Below are positions 1 to 8,529 of a DNA stretch of 64,000 nt, one piece after another. The notes under the pieces are model-generated. The model was not told the DNA's origin, did not search any database, and saw nothing but the letters and a program-made list of their open reading frames with translations. The position numbers and the translations under genes were made by a program. This stretch comes from an uncultured Chryseobacterium sp. (GTDB lineage Bacteria; Bacteroidota; Bacteroidia; Flavobacteriales; Weeksellaceae): positions 124,001 through 188,000 of the forward strand of contig CAJYWD010000029.1 in NCBI GenBank assembly GCA_913778505.1. Reading direction: 5' to 3'. How positions within the stretch are numbered: position 1 is the stretch's first letter; each line of letters begins with the position of its first letter.

Positions 1-1176
1 TGGCGTGAATGGCTTATTATTACTATCACGTTTCTGCTCCACAAGATTTTCTGTATGGAACGGATGATCCTTGACGACAGGGATTTTTTTGCCGATAAGT
101 TTTTCTGTGCTTCTGAGGTTTGCCAGATCCAGACCGTCTACGAAGGAGAAGGAAGTGCCCTCTGAACCTGCTCTTCCTGTCCGGCCAATGCGGTGGACGT
201 ACGTTTCGGAAACATCAGACAGCTCATAATTTACCACATATTTCAATTCGTCTATATCAATTCCTCTGGCGGCAATATCGGTGGCTACCAGGACCCTTGT
301 TTTTTTAGATTTAAAATTGCTGAGCGCATTTTGTCTCGCATTCTGCGATTTGTTTCCATGAATGGCTTCGGCTGAAATTTTTGAGGCATTCAGCTTCCTG
401 GCGATCTTATCCGCGCCATGTTTGGTTCTGGAAAACACAAGAACCTGATCCAGCTTCTGATTCTGTAGCAGGTGAATCAAAAGATCATTCTTATCATCTT
501 TCTCCACAAAATATATACTTTGCTGGATGGTATCTGCAGTGGAAGAAACAGGCGCAACTTCCACTTTAACTGGATTTACCAAAATTTCTGAAGCCAGTTT
601 GGCAATTTCGGTCGGCATGGTGGCAGAGAAAAACAGGTTCTGTCTTTTGGCGGGCAAGAGTTTCAGAATTTTCTTCACATCATGGACAAAGCCCATGTCC
701 AGCATACGGTCTGCCTCGTCCAGAACAAAAATTTCAAGTTGATTGATCTTGATGATGCCTTGGGCGATAAAATCCAGCAGCCTGCCCGGTGTTGCGATCA
801 GAATGTCAACACCCTTTTTGATCTGCTGCTCTTGCTGATGCTGTTTCACGCCACCAAAAATGACCAGTGATTTCAGTTTCAGATGCTGTCCGTATGCCTG
901 AAAATTTTCCTCGATCTGAATTGCCAACTCTCTTGTAGGCGTCAGGATCAGCGCTTTGATATGCCTGGAAGCCTGATTTTTTTCGGCAAGATTCTGTAGG
1001 ATAGGAATAGCAAAAGCGGCTGTTTTTCCGGTGCCTGTCTGCGCACTGCCTAGAAGATCTTTTTTCTGCAGAATAGATGGAATTGCTTTTTGCTGTATTG
1101 GAGTTGGCTGCTCATAGCCTTGTTTTTTTAGAGCGTCTAATATTGGCTTGATTAAGCCTAATTCTTCGAATTTCAA
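1..1176 (-). CDS. rhlE: DEAD-box RNA helicase, RhlE-like (3' end outside window)
   Basis: ATP-dependent RNA helicase, of the family involved in ribosome assembly and RNA turnover. The first 392 codons are visible; the gene runs off the window start. Motifs in order: Q-motif region PTPIQ (about residues 24-28), Walker A AQTGTGKT (45-52), PTREL (80-84), TPGR (129-132), DEAD (153-156), SAT (184-186), HRIGRTGR (328-335). No ATG lies upstream in frame, so the start is taken as TTG at 1176, giving the N-terminus MKFEELGLIKPIL usual for the family. A TACCTTTG promoter box lies 60 nt upstream, and a hairpin with a U-tract sits between this box and the start. RhlE rather than DbpA or CsdA is judged from overall motif spacing only. 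Confidence 0.9.
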   Translation of the reverse strand, partial: MKFEELGLIKPILDALKKQGYEQPTPIQQKAIPSILQKKDLLGSAQTGTGKTAAFAIPILQNLAEKNQASRHIKALILTPTRELAIQIEENFQAYGQHLKLKSLVIFGGVKQHQQEQQIKKGVDILIATPGRLLDFIAQGIIKINQLEIFVLDEADRMLDMGFVHDVKKILKLLPAKRQNLFFSATMPTEIAKLASEILVNPVKVEVAPVSSTADTIQQSIYFVEKDDKNDLLIHLLQNQKLDQVLVFSRTKHGADKIARKLNASKISAEAIHGNKSQNARQNALSNFKSKKTRVLVATDIAARGIDIDELKYVVNYELSDVSETYVHRIGRTGRAGSEGTSFSFVDGLDLANLRSTEKLIGKKIPVVKDHPFHTENLVEQKRDSNNKPFTP

Positions 1177-1203
1177 ATGAAAATGTTTTAAATTAAAATA
1201 AAA

Positions 1204-1229
1204 AAATTCCTTCCGTCAAGAAGGAATTT
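1204..1229 (-). terminator. Rho-independent terminator after the DUF6438 lipoprotein gene
   Basis: Perfect 10-bp stem (AAATTCCTTC / GAAGGAATTT) with a 6-nt loop, followed on the minus strand by a U-rich tail. It lies 35 nt past the stop of the lipoprotein gene, but also downstream of the helicase promoter box, so it would be in the helicase 5' leader. Confidence 0.8.
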
Positions 1230-1236
1230 GATTTTG

Positions 1237-1244
1237 CAAAGGTA
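1237..1244 (-). promoter_or_regulatory. -7 promoter box TACCTTTG of the helicase gene
   Basis: Exact match to the Bacteroidetes TAnnTTTG -7 element, followed by C as is typical. No clear -33 TTG at 19-20 nt. Predicted RNA start is near 1232, just before the terminator-like hairpin. Confidence 0.6.
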
Positions 1245-1264
1245 ACCTATTTATAATAAAGTTG

Positions 1265-1750
1265 TTAATTAACTTTTTTCCAGCTCTGTTTTTCCTTCAG
1301 CTCCGTGATAAATTTCTGAAGATCTGTCAGTTTTTGAGGCTTTTCTCCTGCGGACATAGCAATGTCTTTCATTGTTCCATTTGCGTATTTAATTCTCAGA
1401 TTATTTTTGGAAGCATCCATAATTCTCTCATCTATGTAGCTATCCTTCAAAGTTTTGATATCTGCTGCGTCTACCATTGCCACCAGTTGATCGTAGTCTG
1501 CTTTTGACAGTGTAGTCTGGAAAGTACCTTCTCTTGGTTTATTAAAATCATCTTTGGTCCCACCTTCTGTAAAATTAAAATGTTCGGCTTCCAGAACTGC
1601 TTTACGATCCGGACTTACTGTAAATTTATATATAGGACAAAACCCGAAGCATGGACCTGCTTGATATTCGATCATAGAATATTGGGCATTTTGAGATGTT
1701 GCACAAGACATCAGACCAAGAATTGCCAGAAGGCTGAACAGATATTTCAT
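1265..1750 (-). CDS. DUF6438 lipoprotein
   Basis: A 161-residue protein with a lipoprotein signal: hydrophobic residues 3-14 then the lipobox LMSC with Cys16. The mature part holds the DUF6438 hallmark GPCFGFCPIY (residues 32-41), where C34 and C38 form a CxxxC pair, followed by a beta-rich region. The biochemical role of DUF6438 is not known. The gene is last in the hpt-adk-obg run (47 nt after obg) and ends at a strong terminator. Envelope location is inferred from the lipobox. Confidence 0.8.
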   Translation of the reverse strand: MKYLFSLLAILGLMSCATSQNAQYSMIEYQAGPCFGFCPIYKFTVSPDRKAVLEAEHFNFTEGGTKDDFNKPREGTFQTTLSKADYDQLVAMVDAADIKTLKDSYIDERIMDASKNNLRIKYANGTMKDIAMSAGEKPQKLTDLQKFITELKEKQSWKKVN

Positions 1751-1797
1751 TTTAAATTTTTCTCAGATCTCTTCAATTATTATTCCGTAATAAAATC

Positions 1798-2781
1798 TTA
1801 GCCGTGCAATTTTTTCCAGATGGCATCTTTCAGTTCCTGCAGACCTTCGCCTGTAACGCCTGAGAAGAATAGTGGTTGACGGTTTTCCGGGAACTCAGCT
1901 GCAATTTCTTTTTTAAGTTCATCATCCAGAAGATCCGATTTGGATACAGAAAGAATGAAATCCTTATCTACCAATTCCGGATTATATTCTTTCAGCTCAT
2001 TTTCCAGAATTTTGAACTCTTGAAAATGATCTTCGGAATCGGCCGGAATCAAAAATAATAAAATGGAATTTCTCTCGATATGTCTTAGAAAACGGTGACC
2101 AAGACCTTTTCCTTCTGCTGCGCCTTCGATGATTCCGGGAATATCAGCCATGACAAAAGATTTGTAATTTCGCCATTCCACGATTCCAAGATTGGGGGTC
2201 AGTGTGGTGAAAGCGTAGTCCGCAATTTTAGGTTTGGCGGCAGAAACCGAAGAAAGTAATGTCGATTTTCCGGCGTTCGGAAAGCCTACCAGACCTACAT
2301 CCGCCAGGATTTTCAGCTCAAATATCACGTAACCTTCCTGTCCGTCCATGCCCGGCTGCGCGTATCTGGGAGTCTGATTGGTAGAGGACTTGAAATGCTC
2401 GTTGCCCAATCCGCCTTTACCGCCTTCCATCAGAATGATTTCCTGGCCGTCTTCCATGATTTCGCCGATGATTTCGCCGTCTTCATTTTTCGCAATGGTG
2501 CCCAGAGGTACATTGATATAAACATCTGCACCATAAGCGCCGGTTAATTGATTCTTGCCACCATTTTCACCCCGTTCTGCCTTCACATGGCGTGTGTAGC
2601 GCAGCGGAAGAAGTGTCCACTCATTGGCATTGCCCTTCATGATGACATGGCCGCCACGGCCACCATCGCCACCATCGGGACCACCTTTTGGAATATATTT
2701 TTCCCTGCGGAGATGCGCAGAGCCGGCACCACCGTGGCCACTTTTACAATGAATCTTTACGTAATCTACGAAATTGGACAT
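1798..2781 (-). CDS. obg: GTPase Obg
   Basis: Essential ribosome-associated GTPase acting in 50S subunit maturation and stress control. The 327-residue protein has the glycine-rich Obg domain (residues 1-160, with the GGxGGxGG-type run at 33-44), then the G domain with P-loop GFPNAGKST (166-174), DIPG (213-216) and SKSD near 279-282. It lacks the long C-terminal OCT extension of Gram-positive Obg, as usual in this phylum. An in-frame ATG 4 codons upstream exists, but [10 protein letters not shown] is the family start. It follows adk; the spacer holds two overlapping inverted repeats. Confidence 0.96.
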   Translation of the reverse strand: MSNFVDYVKIHCKSGHGGAGSAHLRREKYIPKGGPDGGDGGRGGHVIMKGNANEWTLLPLRYTRHVKAERGENGGKNQLTGAYGADVYINVPLGTIAKNEDGEIIGEIMEDGQEIILMEGGKGGLGNEHFKSSTNQTPRYAQPGMDGQEGYVIFELKILADVGLVGFPNAGKSTLLSSVSAAKPKIADYAFTTLTPNLGIVEWRNYKSFVMADIPGIIEGAAEGKGLGHRFLRHIERNSILLFLIPADSEDHFQEFKILENELKEYNPELVDKDFILSVSKSDLLDDELKKEIAAEFPENRQPLFFSGVTGEGLQELKDAIWKKLHG

Positions 2782-2790
2782 AATCTTATT

Positions 2791-2850
2791 CAAAATTCAA
2801 GGTTTAAAATTACGATTCAAAGTTCTAACCTTGAATTTTGAACTTTGAAT
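2791..2850. repeat. Overlapping inverted repeats in the adk-obg spacer
   Basis: Two alternative stems: 2791-2804 pairs with 2827-2840 (14 bp, arms CAAAATTCAAGGTT / AACCTTGAATTTTG) and 2815-2825 pairs with 2840-2850 (11 bp). The left arm of the second stem is in the loop of the first, so they would form a pseudoknot or exclude each other. Function unknown; no U-tract follows. Confidence 0.7.
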
Positions 2851-2864
2851 ACGGAGACAAAAAA

Positions 2865-3446
2865 TTATTTTTGAATCTTATCAACCTCAGCAAATAATTT
2901 TTCCGAGATTTCTTCTATGCTTCCTACGCCGTTAACTTCCACGTATTTTCCCTGCTGTTTATATAGTTCCGCCACTTCAGCTGTCTTGGCATAGTATTCC
3001 TTGATGCGGTTTCGGATAATTTCTTCATTGGAATCATCTGTTCTGCCGCTGGTTTCGCCTCTTTTCAGAAGTCTCTGCACCAATGCTTCATCTTCTACCA
3101 CCAGGGAAAGGCAGATGCTGATGGGTGCGCCCAAAACTTCGTTTACGATCTGCTCCAATGCTTCTGTCTGTCCGGCTGTTCTTGGAAAACCATCGAAAAT
3201 AAATCCTGCAGTGTCGGTCGGTTTTTTGACCTCGTGAACCAACATGTCAATGGTCACCTGATCCGGAACCAGTTCGCCCTTGTCTATATAGGATTTTGCC
3301 AATTGTCCAAGTGGCGTGTCATTCTTCATATTAAACCGGAAAAGGTCGCCTGTGGAGATCTGTTTCAGGTTGTACTTCTCGATGAGGTGCTGCGCCTGGG
3401 TTCCTTTTCCACTTCCCGGTGGACCAAAGAGAACTATGTTGATCAT
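2865..3446 (-). CDS. adk: Adenylate kinase
   Basis: Converts ATP + AMP to 2 ADP in the cytoplasm. The 193-residue length and the short lid fit the short adenylate kinase form. P-loop GPPGSGKGT at residues 8-16; FIFDGFPRT carries the AMP-binding region near 83-91; the RGETSGRTDD segment is the short lid. The gene starts 42 nt after hpt and precedes obg on the same strand, so the three are probably one transcript driven from the hpt promoter. Confidence 0.97.
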   Translation of the reverse strand: MINIVLFGPPGSGKGTQAQHLIEKYNLKQISTGDLFRFNMKNDTPLGQLAKSYIDKGELVPDQVTIDMLVHEVKKPTDTAGFIFDGFPRTAGQTEALEQIVNEVLGAPISICLSLVVEDEALVQRLLKRGETSGRTDDSNEEIIRNRIKEYYAKTAEVAELYKQQGKYVEVNGVGSIEEISEKLFAEVDKIQK

Positions 3447-3488
3447 GATTTTTTATTGATTGATTAGAATATTTATTTCCTGATGATG

Positions 3489-4043
3489 TTAGTGGTTGAT
3501 TCTCCCTTCTTCTAACTGGTAAAGATCCGGCAGGTTTCTCCCGAGTTCATCATAATCCAGCCCGTAGCCTAAAACAAACTTGTTAGGGATTTCTTTGGCA
3601 ACGTAATCTATGGTGAAATCTTTTTGGAAAACGTCTGGCTTTAGAAGCAGCGAAGCCACCTTGAGAGACTTTGGACGCTGTGTGTTTTTAAAATATTCAA
3701 AGAGATTCTCCAAGGTATTTCCAGTGTCTACAATATCTTCCATCAGTACGATATGTCTGTCAACTACGTCCTTAGTAAGGTCCATTTTCTTATAAACAAT
3801 GCCTGTAGACTGCGTGCCGGAATAAGAACTGACCTGTAGAAATGCAATCTCACATTTACCTTTGTAATATTTCAGAAAATCGGAGAAGAACATGATGACG
3901 CCGTTCAGCACACCCACAAATATAGGCGTTTCATCTTTATAATCTTCATAAACTTTTTCTGCTAAATTCTTTATAAGTTCCTGAATTTCATCGTGCTTAA
4001 GATAAGGGACAAAATTTTTGTCGTGAATTGTAATAGACTCCAT
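3489..4043 (-). CDS. hpt: Hypoxanthine phosphoribosyltransferase
   Basis: Purine salvage enzyme that joins PRPP with hypoxanthine or guanine. 184 residues when started at MESITIHDKNF; a longer open frame upstream crosses the promoter and was not used. The PRPP-binding loop VLMEDIVDTGNTL, with its two acidic residues, is plain, and GVLNGVIMFFSDF matches the PPi loop. First gene of hpt-adk-obg-lipoprotein. Divergent from the PASTA gene, with back-to-back TAnnTTTG boxes in the 127-nt gap. Confidence 0.93.
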   Translation of the reverse strand: MESITIHDKNFVPYLKHDEIQELIKNLAEKVYEDYKDETPIFVGVLNGVIMFFSDFLKYYKGKCEIAFLQVSSYSGTQSTGIVYKKMDLTKDVVDRHIVLMEDIVDTGNTLENLFEYFKNTQRPKSLKVASLLLKPDVFQKDFTIDYVAKEIPNKFVLGYGLDYDELGRNLPDLYQLEEGRINH

Positions 4044-4058
4044 AAATATTTCAAAGCA

Positions 4059-4066
4059 CAAAAATA
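4059..4066 (-). promoter_or_regulatory. -7 promoter box TATTTTTG of hpt
   Basis: TAnnTTTG match 15 nt upstream of the hpt ATG. It also supports the downstream start choice, since the longer open frame would run through it. Confidence 0.6.
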
Positions 4067-4136
4067 AGGTTTTTATGCCAAATGGGCGATTTTCTTTTTT
4101 TGGGCTCACCGGAAATGCCAATACAATTTTATTATC

Positions 4137-4144
4137 TATCTTTG
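4137..4144 (+). promoter_or_regulatory. -7 promoter box TATCTTTG of the PASTA gene
   Basis: TAnnTTTG followed by C, 26 nt upstream of the ATG at 4171; about 70 nt from the divergent hpt box. Confidence 0.6.
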
Positions 4145-4170
4145 CGTTACTATTTCTGAAAAAGATCATT

Positions 4171-5220
4171 ATGTTCAAATCACTTTTCCACTGGAAAGTA
4201 TTACTCAATATCGCTTTGGCAATGGCAATTTTCGCCGGTATGGTCTGGCTCACGTTTAGATGGCTGGAGTTTCACACCAATCATGGAGAGGAAGTTCCCG
4301 TGCCTAATGTGATGAATATGAGCGTGCACGATGCTATCAAAATCCTTGATGATTCCGGGCTGGAATATGAAGTGGACAGTTTTAAATATGATCCCAAATT
4401 CAGACCTTTCCAGGTGCTGGCCGTCAACCCCAATCCGGGTGCCAATGTCAAGAACGGCCGGATCATTACCCTAAAAGTCAATCCGAAAACCTGGGCAAAA
4501 GTGGCTATTCCCGATATCATTGACCGTTATAAAGGCCTGGCATTTAATCAGCTGAATCTTGTTGGCCTCAAGGTAGGTGATACCTTATATGAGCCCAGTA
4601 TTCAGCGTGATGCGGTGTTAAGGATTCTTTACAATGGTACCAGTGTGAAGCCGGGAACACAGATTCCAAGGTTTTCTGCTGTAGATCTGGTAATTGGTTC
4701 AGGACCACTAAGAAACGTATCCATCCCGAATGTAGTAGGCAGGACAGTTCAGGAAGCCAAGAAAATTATCGCTCAGGCGCTCTTTGAAGTGGGCATTGTG
4801 GAGCATGAGGATGGCGGAAGAGATGATTCCGATATTGTTTATTATCAGGATCCGGAATTCGGCGCTTTACGAGATCAGGGTATGCAGATCGACCTTTGGG
4901 CCAGCAAAAAAACGCCGGCTGAACTTCAGAATAAGATCAAGCAATTGGATGATATGTATCGACCAAAAATCGATACCACGCTGGCACCTATTGAATACCG
5001 CGAAATACCTTCCGTAGAATCTACACCGCCTGCTCCGAAAACGACGACGCCGCCGCCGGCAAGTACGGGAAGTGCCAATGCTGAGCGTACAAAAAGCAGC
5101 AATGCCACGCGTACCGCGGCAGTCACCAGCCAGAAGCCTGCATCTGCAGCAGCAAAGCCTGTAAGTGCGACTGCAAAACCTGCGGACAAGCCTAAGCCTA
5201 AAAAAGTAGTAATAGAGTAA
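4171..5220 (+). CDS. Membrane-anchored PASTA-domain protein without a kinase domain
   Basis: A 349-residue protein with a short cytoplasmic N-terminus, one membrane segment (about residues 9-29), then three extracytoplasmic PASTA repeats (about 42-107, 112-180, 187-250; the first opens with VPNVMNMSVHDAIKILDD, the third with IPNVVGRTVQEAKKII) and a low-complexity Pro/Ala/Thr/Lys tail. PASTA domains bind peptidoglycan fragments or beta-lactam-like ligands in kinases and PBPs of other phyla. Here there is no kinase or transpeptidase, so a scaffold or wall-sensing role is inference. The start at 4171 is chosen because the promoter box lies inside the longer open frame. Confidence 0.88.
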   Translation: MFKSLFHWKVLLNIALAMAIFAGMVWLTFRWLEFHTNHGEEVPVPNVMNMSVHDAIKILDDSGLEYEVDSFKYDPKFRPFQVLAVNPNPGANVKNGRIITLKVNPKTWAKVAIPDIIDRYKGLAFNQLNLVGLKVGDTLYEPSIQRDAVLRILYNGTSVKPGTQIPRFSAVDLVIGSGPLRNVSIPNVVGRTVQEAKKIIAQALFEVGIVEHEDGGRDDSDIVYYQDPEFGALRDQGMQIDLWASKKTPAELQNKIKQLDDMYRPKIDTTLAPIEYREIPSVESTPPAPKTTTPPPASTGSANAERTKSSNATRTAAVTSQKPASAAAKPVSATAKPADKPKPKKVVIE

Positions 5221-5228
5221 TCAATACC

Positions 5229-5259
5229 AAAAGGCTTCAACAACTGTTGAAGCCTTTTT
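5229..5259 (+). terminator. Terminator-like hairpin between the PASTA gene and rluD
   Basis: 14-nt complementary arms (5229-5242 and 5245-5258; core AAGGCTTCAACA) with a T-run. It follows the PASTA stop by 8 nt and ends only 11 nt before the rluD ATG, with no promoter box seen in between, so it may be an attenuator. Confidence 0.75.
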
Positions 5260-5269
5260 AAAATTAAAT

Positions 5270-6337
5270 ATGTCAGAAGATAACGAAGATTTCCTGGAAA
5301 ACGATTTTTCAATCGGTGACGTTGCCATTGAAGATGAAAACAGCGGGCTTTATGAACATGTGAACATCGTTGCAGACAAAGGTCAGGAACCCTTGCGCAT
5401 CGATAAATTTCTGCTGATCCATCGCCAGAATTCTTCAAGGAATAAAATTTCTCAGACTTGCAGGGCAGGCAATGTAACCGTAAACGGTGCACCTGTGAAA
5501 CAAAATTACCGGGTGAAGCCTGGTGATGTCATCAGTGTTTTGCTTGCGCACCCGCCGCGTGAAAATGTGATTATCCCGCAGGATATCCCTATCAATATTG
5601 TCTATGAAGATGATGATCTGGTGGTAGTGGACAAAGATGCTGGCATGGTGGTGCATCCGGGATTTGGTAACTGGGATGGTACACTGGTCAATGCGCTTGC
5701 GTTTCATTTTGCCAAAGATCCCAAATATAATTCTGATCTGGACAGGGTAGGATTGGTTCATCGCATTGACAAAGATACTTCCGGCCTGCTGGTGATTGCA
5801 AAAAATGAATATGCGCTAAGCCATCTTGCCAAGCAGTTTTTTGACCGAAAGACGCAGCGATTGTACTGGGCTTTTGTCTGGGGAAATGTGAAGGATGATG
5901 AAGGAACGGTTACCGGACATATCGGCCGGCATCCCAAAAACAGAATGCAAATGTACACGTATGTGGATGGAAGCCACGGTAAGCATGCGGTGACGCATTA
6001 CAAAGTTCTGGAACGGTTCCGCTACATGACCTGGGTAGAGTGCAAGCTGGAGACTGGCCGCACACACCAGATCCGCGCTCATATGAAACACATTGGGCAC
6101 ACTTTGTTCAATGACGAGCGTTATGAAGGCAATATCATCATGCGCGGCGTCAATCTTCCAAAATATAAACAGTTTGTTCAGAATATTTTTGAAGTACTTC
6201 CAAGGCATGCTTTGCATGCTCACACCCTGGGATTTATTCATCCTGTAACTAAAAAGGGTATGTATTTTGAAAGTCCTATGCCAAAGGATATGCTGGAGGC
6301 ATCAGAACGTTGGAGAAAATATCTTGAAAATCATTAA
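5270..6337 (+). CDS. rluD: RluA/RluD-family rRNA pseudouridine synthase
   Basis: Isomerises uridines in 23S rRNA. 355 residues: an acidic N-terminal tail (1-38), an S4 RNA-binding domain (about 40-105, IDKFLLIHRQNSSRNKI), then the catalytic domain with the signature HRIDKDTSGLLV at 164-175 (catalytic Asp167) and the later RTHQIRAHMKHIGH motif. Assignment to RluD rather than RluA or RluC rests on the S4 domain and length. The start lies 11 nt after a terminator-like hairpin, so its expression could depend on read-through from the PASTA gene. Confidence 0.9.
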   Translation: MSEDNEDFLENDFSIGDVAIEDENSGLYEHVNIVADKGQEPLRIDKFLLIHRQNSSRNKISQTCRAGNVTVNGAPVKQNYRVKPGDVISVLLAHPPRENVIIPQDIPINIVYEDDDLVVVDKDAGMVVHPGFGNWDGTLVNALAFHFAKDPKYNSDLDRVGLVHRIDKDTSGLLVIAKNEYALSHLAKQFFDRKTQRLYWAFVWGNVKDDEGTVTGHIGRHPKNRMQMYTYVDGSHGKHAVTHYKVLERFRYMTWVECKLETGRTHQIRAHMKHIGHTLFNDERYEGNIIMRGVNLPKYKQFVQNIFEVLPRHALHAHTLGFIHPVTKKGMYFESPMPKDMLEASERWRKYLENH

Positions 6338-6354
6338 GTTTTATTCTACCTTTG
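6324..6354 (+). promoter_or_regulatory. Promoter of porP-like gene (TTG - N20 - TACCTTTG)
   Basis: -33 TTG at 6324-6326 and -7 TACCTTTG at 6347-6354, only 5 nt before the ATG at 6360. It lies inside the 3' end of rluD. Predicts a leaderless or nearly leaderless mRNA. Confidence 0.65.
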
Positions 6355-6359
6355 CAGCA

Positions 6360-7325
6360 ATGACCATTAGCAAAATTAAAAAAACGATCACATTCCTCAC
6401 CTTGGTGGCTCTCGGAACCGTCAGGGCGCAGGAGACCTTGCCTTTTTATCAGCAATACCTTGTCGACGGCGATTTTCTTTTTAATCCGGCATTGCTCGGG
6501 CAGACGGACGATGTGGTGCTGAATCTCAATTATCAGAAGCAATTTTCGCAGTTGTCTGAATCGCCCAACACGCAATCGATTGGTTTACATGCCAATGTTT
6601 TTGACAGAGTAGGCGCAGGGGTTTCTTTTTTCAGGGATCAGAACGGACCGATTTCCTCCAACGGATTAACACTTGGCGCTTCCTATTTCATACCGCTTTC
6701 AGATGAGGAAGACCGACAAGATCAGTTTTCATTCGGTATCGGCACCAGTCTTTATAATATGAATATCGACTATACGCAGCTCAATCCGGAGCAGCCTTTC
6801 GATCCTGTTCTGGGAGAGAATACCAACGATATTTTCCTGGCGTATGCCAATGTGGGAACCGCTGTCAAGTACCGCAAATTTTTTGCGGGAGTTTCGGTGG
6901 TAGATATTCCCATCAGTAATGATTTGCCAATCGTTAACGGTATTGAACCATTACCGACAAAATTTTATCTCAACGCCGGGTACGACTGGCATTTTGCAGA
7001 TGGTCTTTACGTGACGCCTTCCATGATGCTGAACCTTAATACCAATTCCGCCAGACTCATCGATTATAACCTGATGGCGACCTTGTTTGGTGAGGAAAAT
7101 AAACTATCAGCCGGCATCAGTTTCAGAAGTGCTAAAAGTGCTGTAGGCAGTAAGAATCTGGGACTTTCTCCTGTGATTAAGGGGCGCATTAAAAATATAA
7201 CTTTCGGAGCTGTTTACAATTTTGGCGTCTCGGAACTTACGGAAAATTTTGGTAACAGTTTTATGTTATCTCTAGGATTTAATGTCGAGAATTTCATTAA
7301 TTCCAGAGGTTTCCGCTACAGATAG
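6360..7325 (+). CDS. PorP/SprF family type IX secretion outer-membrane protein
   Basis: 321 residues with a cleavable signal peptide (residues 1-24, ending VRAQ) then the family opening ETLPFYQQYLVDGDFLFNPALLG and a beta-barrel-like body ending in an aromatic residue-rich strand. PorP/SprF proteins sit in the outer membrane and help deliver or attach substrates of the type IX secretion system. Members often accompany a large secreted partner with a type B C-terminal sorting domain; no such gene is next to this one. The start is set at MTISKIKKT because it begins the signal peptide and lies just after the promoter box. Which substrate it serves is unknown. Confidence 0.87.
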   Translation: MTISKIKKTITFLTLVALGTVRAQETLPFYQQYLVDGDFLFNPALLGQTDDVVLNLNYQKQFSQLSESPNTQSIGLHANVFDRVGAGVSFFRDQNGPISSNGLTLGASYFIPLSDEEDRQDQFSFGIGTSLYNMNIDYTQLNPEQPFDPVLGENTNDIFLAYANVGTAVKYRKFFAGVSVVDIPISNDLPIVNGIEPLPTKFYLNAGYDWHFADGLYVTPSMMLNLNTNSARLIDYNLMATLFGEENKLSAGISFRSAKSAVGSKNLGLSPVIKGRIKNITFGAVYNFGVSELTENFGNSFMLSLGFNVENFINSRGFRYR

Positions 7326-7342
7326 ATTAATATTAATTTGAA

Positions 7343-7350
7343 TAACTTTG
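7343..7350 (+). promoter_or_regulatory. Possible -7 promoter box TAACTTTG of hemW
   Basis: TAnnTTTG match 25 nt before the hemW ATG, overlapping the start of the porP terminator. No -33 element recognised. Confidence 0.45.
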
Positions 7351-7374
7351 AGCTCTGATTTTTCGGAGCTTTTT
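7351..7374 (+). terminator. Terminator after porP-like gene
   Basis: 7-bp stem with one G-U pair (AGCTCTG / CGGAGCT), 6-nt loop and a TTTTT tail, ending 1 nt before the hemW ATG. Confidence 0.6.
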
Positions 7375-7375
7375 C

Positions 7376-8500
7376 ATGATTTACATTCACATCCCTTTCT
7401 GCAAACAAAAATGCAGTTACTGTAATTTTCATTTTTCCACTTCTTTGAATTTGAAAGATGAGATGCTTAATGCCATCAGAAAAGAAATCGGATTAAGGAA
7501 AAACGAACTCGAAAGTAAAACACTTAAATCGCTTTATTTCGGTGGAGGAACACCTTCGGTTTTGAGTGTTGATGAAATCAAATCTCTGATGGACGAAATT
7601 CAAAAATATTTCGGTTTTGATGAAAATATCGAAATCACTTTAGAGTCCAATCCGGATGATTTAAATAAAAATTTCCTCAAAGAACTATCTCGAACAGAAA
7701 TCAATCGCTTATCCATCGGAACGCAAAGTTTTTTTGATGAGGATTTAAAACTGATGAATCGTGCGCACAATGCTTCTGAAGCTGAAAGTTCGATTAAAAG
7801 AGCGCAGGATTTTGGATTGGAAAATATCAGCATCGATTTGATCTACGGTTCGCCAACTTCAAACTTCGAAATCTGGAAGCAAAATCTAAACAAAACCATT
7901 GAGTTACAAGTTCCACACGTTTCGTCTTATGCTCTAACTGTTGAGCCAAAAACGGCTTTGGAAAAATGGATTGAAAATGGAAAAGTGAATTCTCCCGAAG
8001 AAGCGGAACAGAATCAGGAATTCTATTATATGAAGAATTTTCTGAAAGATAATGGATTTGACCACTATGAGATTTCGAATTTCGGGAAGCCTGGATTTCA
8101 TTCCAAACATAATTCTGCCTATTGGAAATCTGAACCTTATTTAGGAATTGGTCCTTCCGCGCATTCTTATAACGGCAGTCTGGAAAGAAGCTGGAATATT
8201 TCTAACAATTCAATTTATATCAAAAATTTGAACCAAAATATTCTTCCCAAAGAAACCGAAATCCTTTCCGAAAAAGACCGATTCAATGAGATGTTGATGA
8301 TTGGACTCAGAACCATTTGGGGCGTTGATTTAGATAAAATCAATCAGGATTTTTCATCAGAAATCATTGATTATATGAATGAGGAAATCAAACCAAAACT
8401 AGAATCCGGAATTCTTAGAATAGAAAATAATTACCTCAAAATTCCCGAAAAACACTGGTTTTTAGCAGACGGCATTGCGAGCGATTTATTCATTGTTTAA
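7376..8500 (+). CDS. hemW: HemW-like radical SAM protein
   Basis: 374 residues. Radical SAM cluster motif CKQKCSYC (Cys9, 13, 16), GGGTPS at 56-61, and the C-terminal HemW domain. The motif is CxxxCxxC without the extra cysteine (CxC) of true HemN, which is the usual mark of HemW, a heme chaperone, rather than coproporphyrinogen dehydrogenase. A true hemN lies at 52994. Codon choice is clearly more AT-rich than in the genes before it. Confidence 0.88.
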   Translation: MIYIHIPFCKQKCSYCNFHFSTSLNLKDEMLNAIRKEIGLRKNELESKTLKSLYFGGGTPSVLSVDEIKSLMDEIQKYFGFDENIEITLESNPDDLNKNFLKELSRTEINRLSIGTQSFFDEDLKLMNRAHNASEAESSIKRAQDFGLENISIDLIYGSPTSNFEIWKQNLNKTIELQVPHVSSYALTVEPKTALEKWIENGKVNSPEEAEQNQEFYYMKNFLKDNGFDHYEISNFGKPGFHSKHNSAYWKSEPYLGIGPSAHSYNGSLERSWNISNNSIYIKNLNQNILPKETEILSEKDRFNEMLMIGLRTIWGVDLDKINQDFSSEIIDYMNEEIKPKLESGILRIENNYLKIPEKHWFLADGIASDLFIV

Positions 8501-8529
8501 ATTTTTTGTTTGAGCAAAAAAATCCGTTT

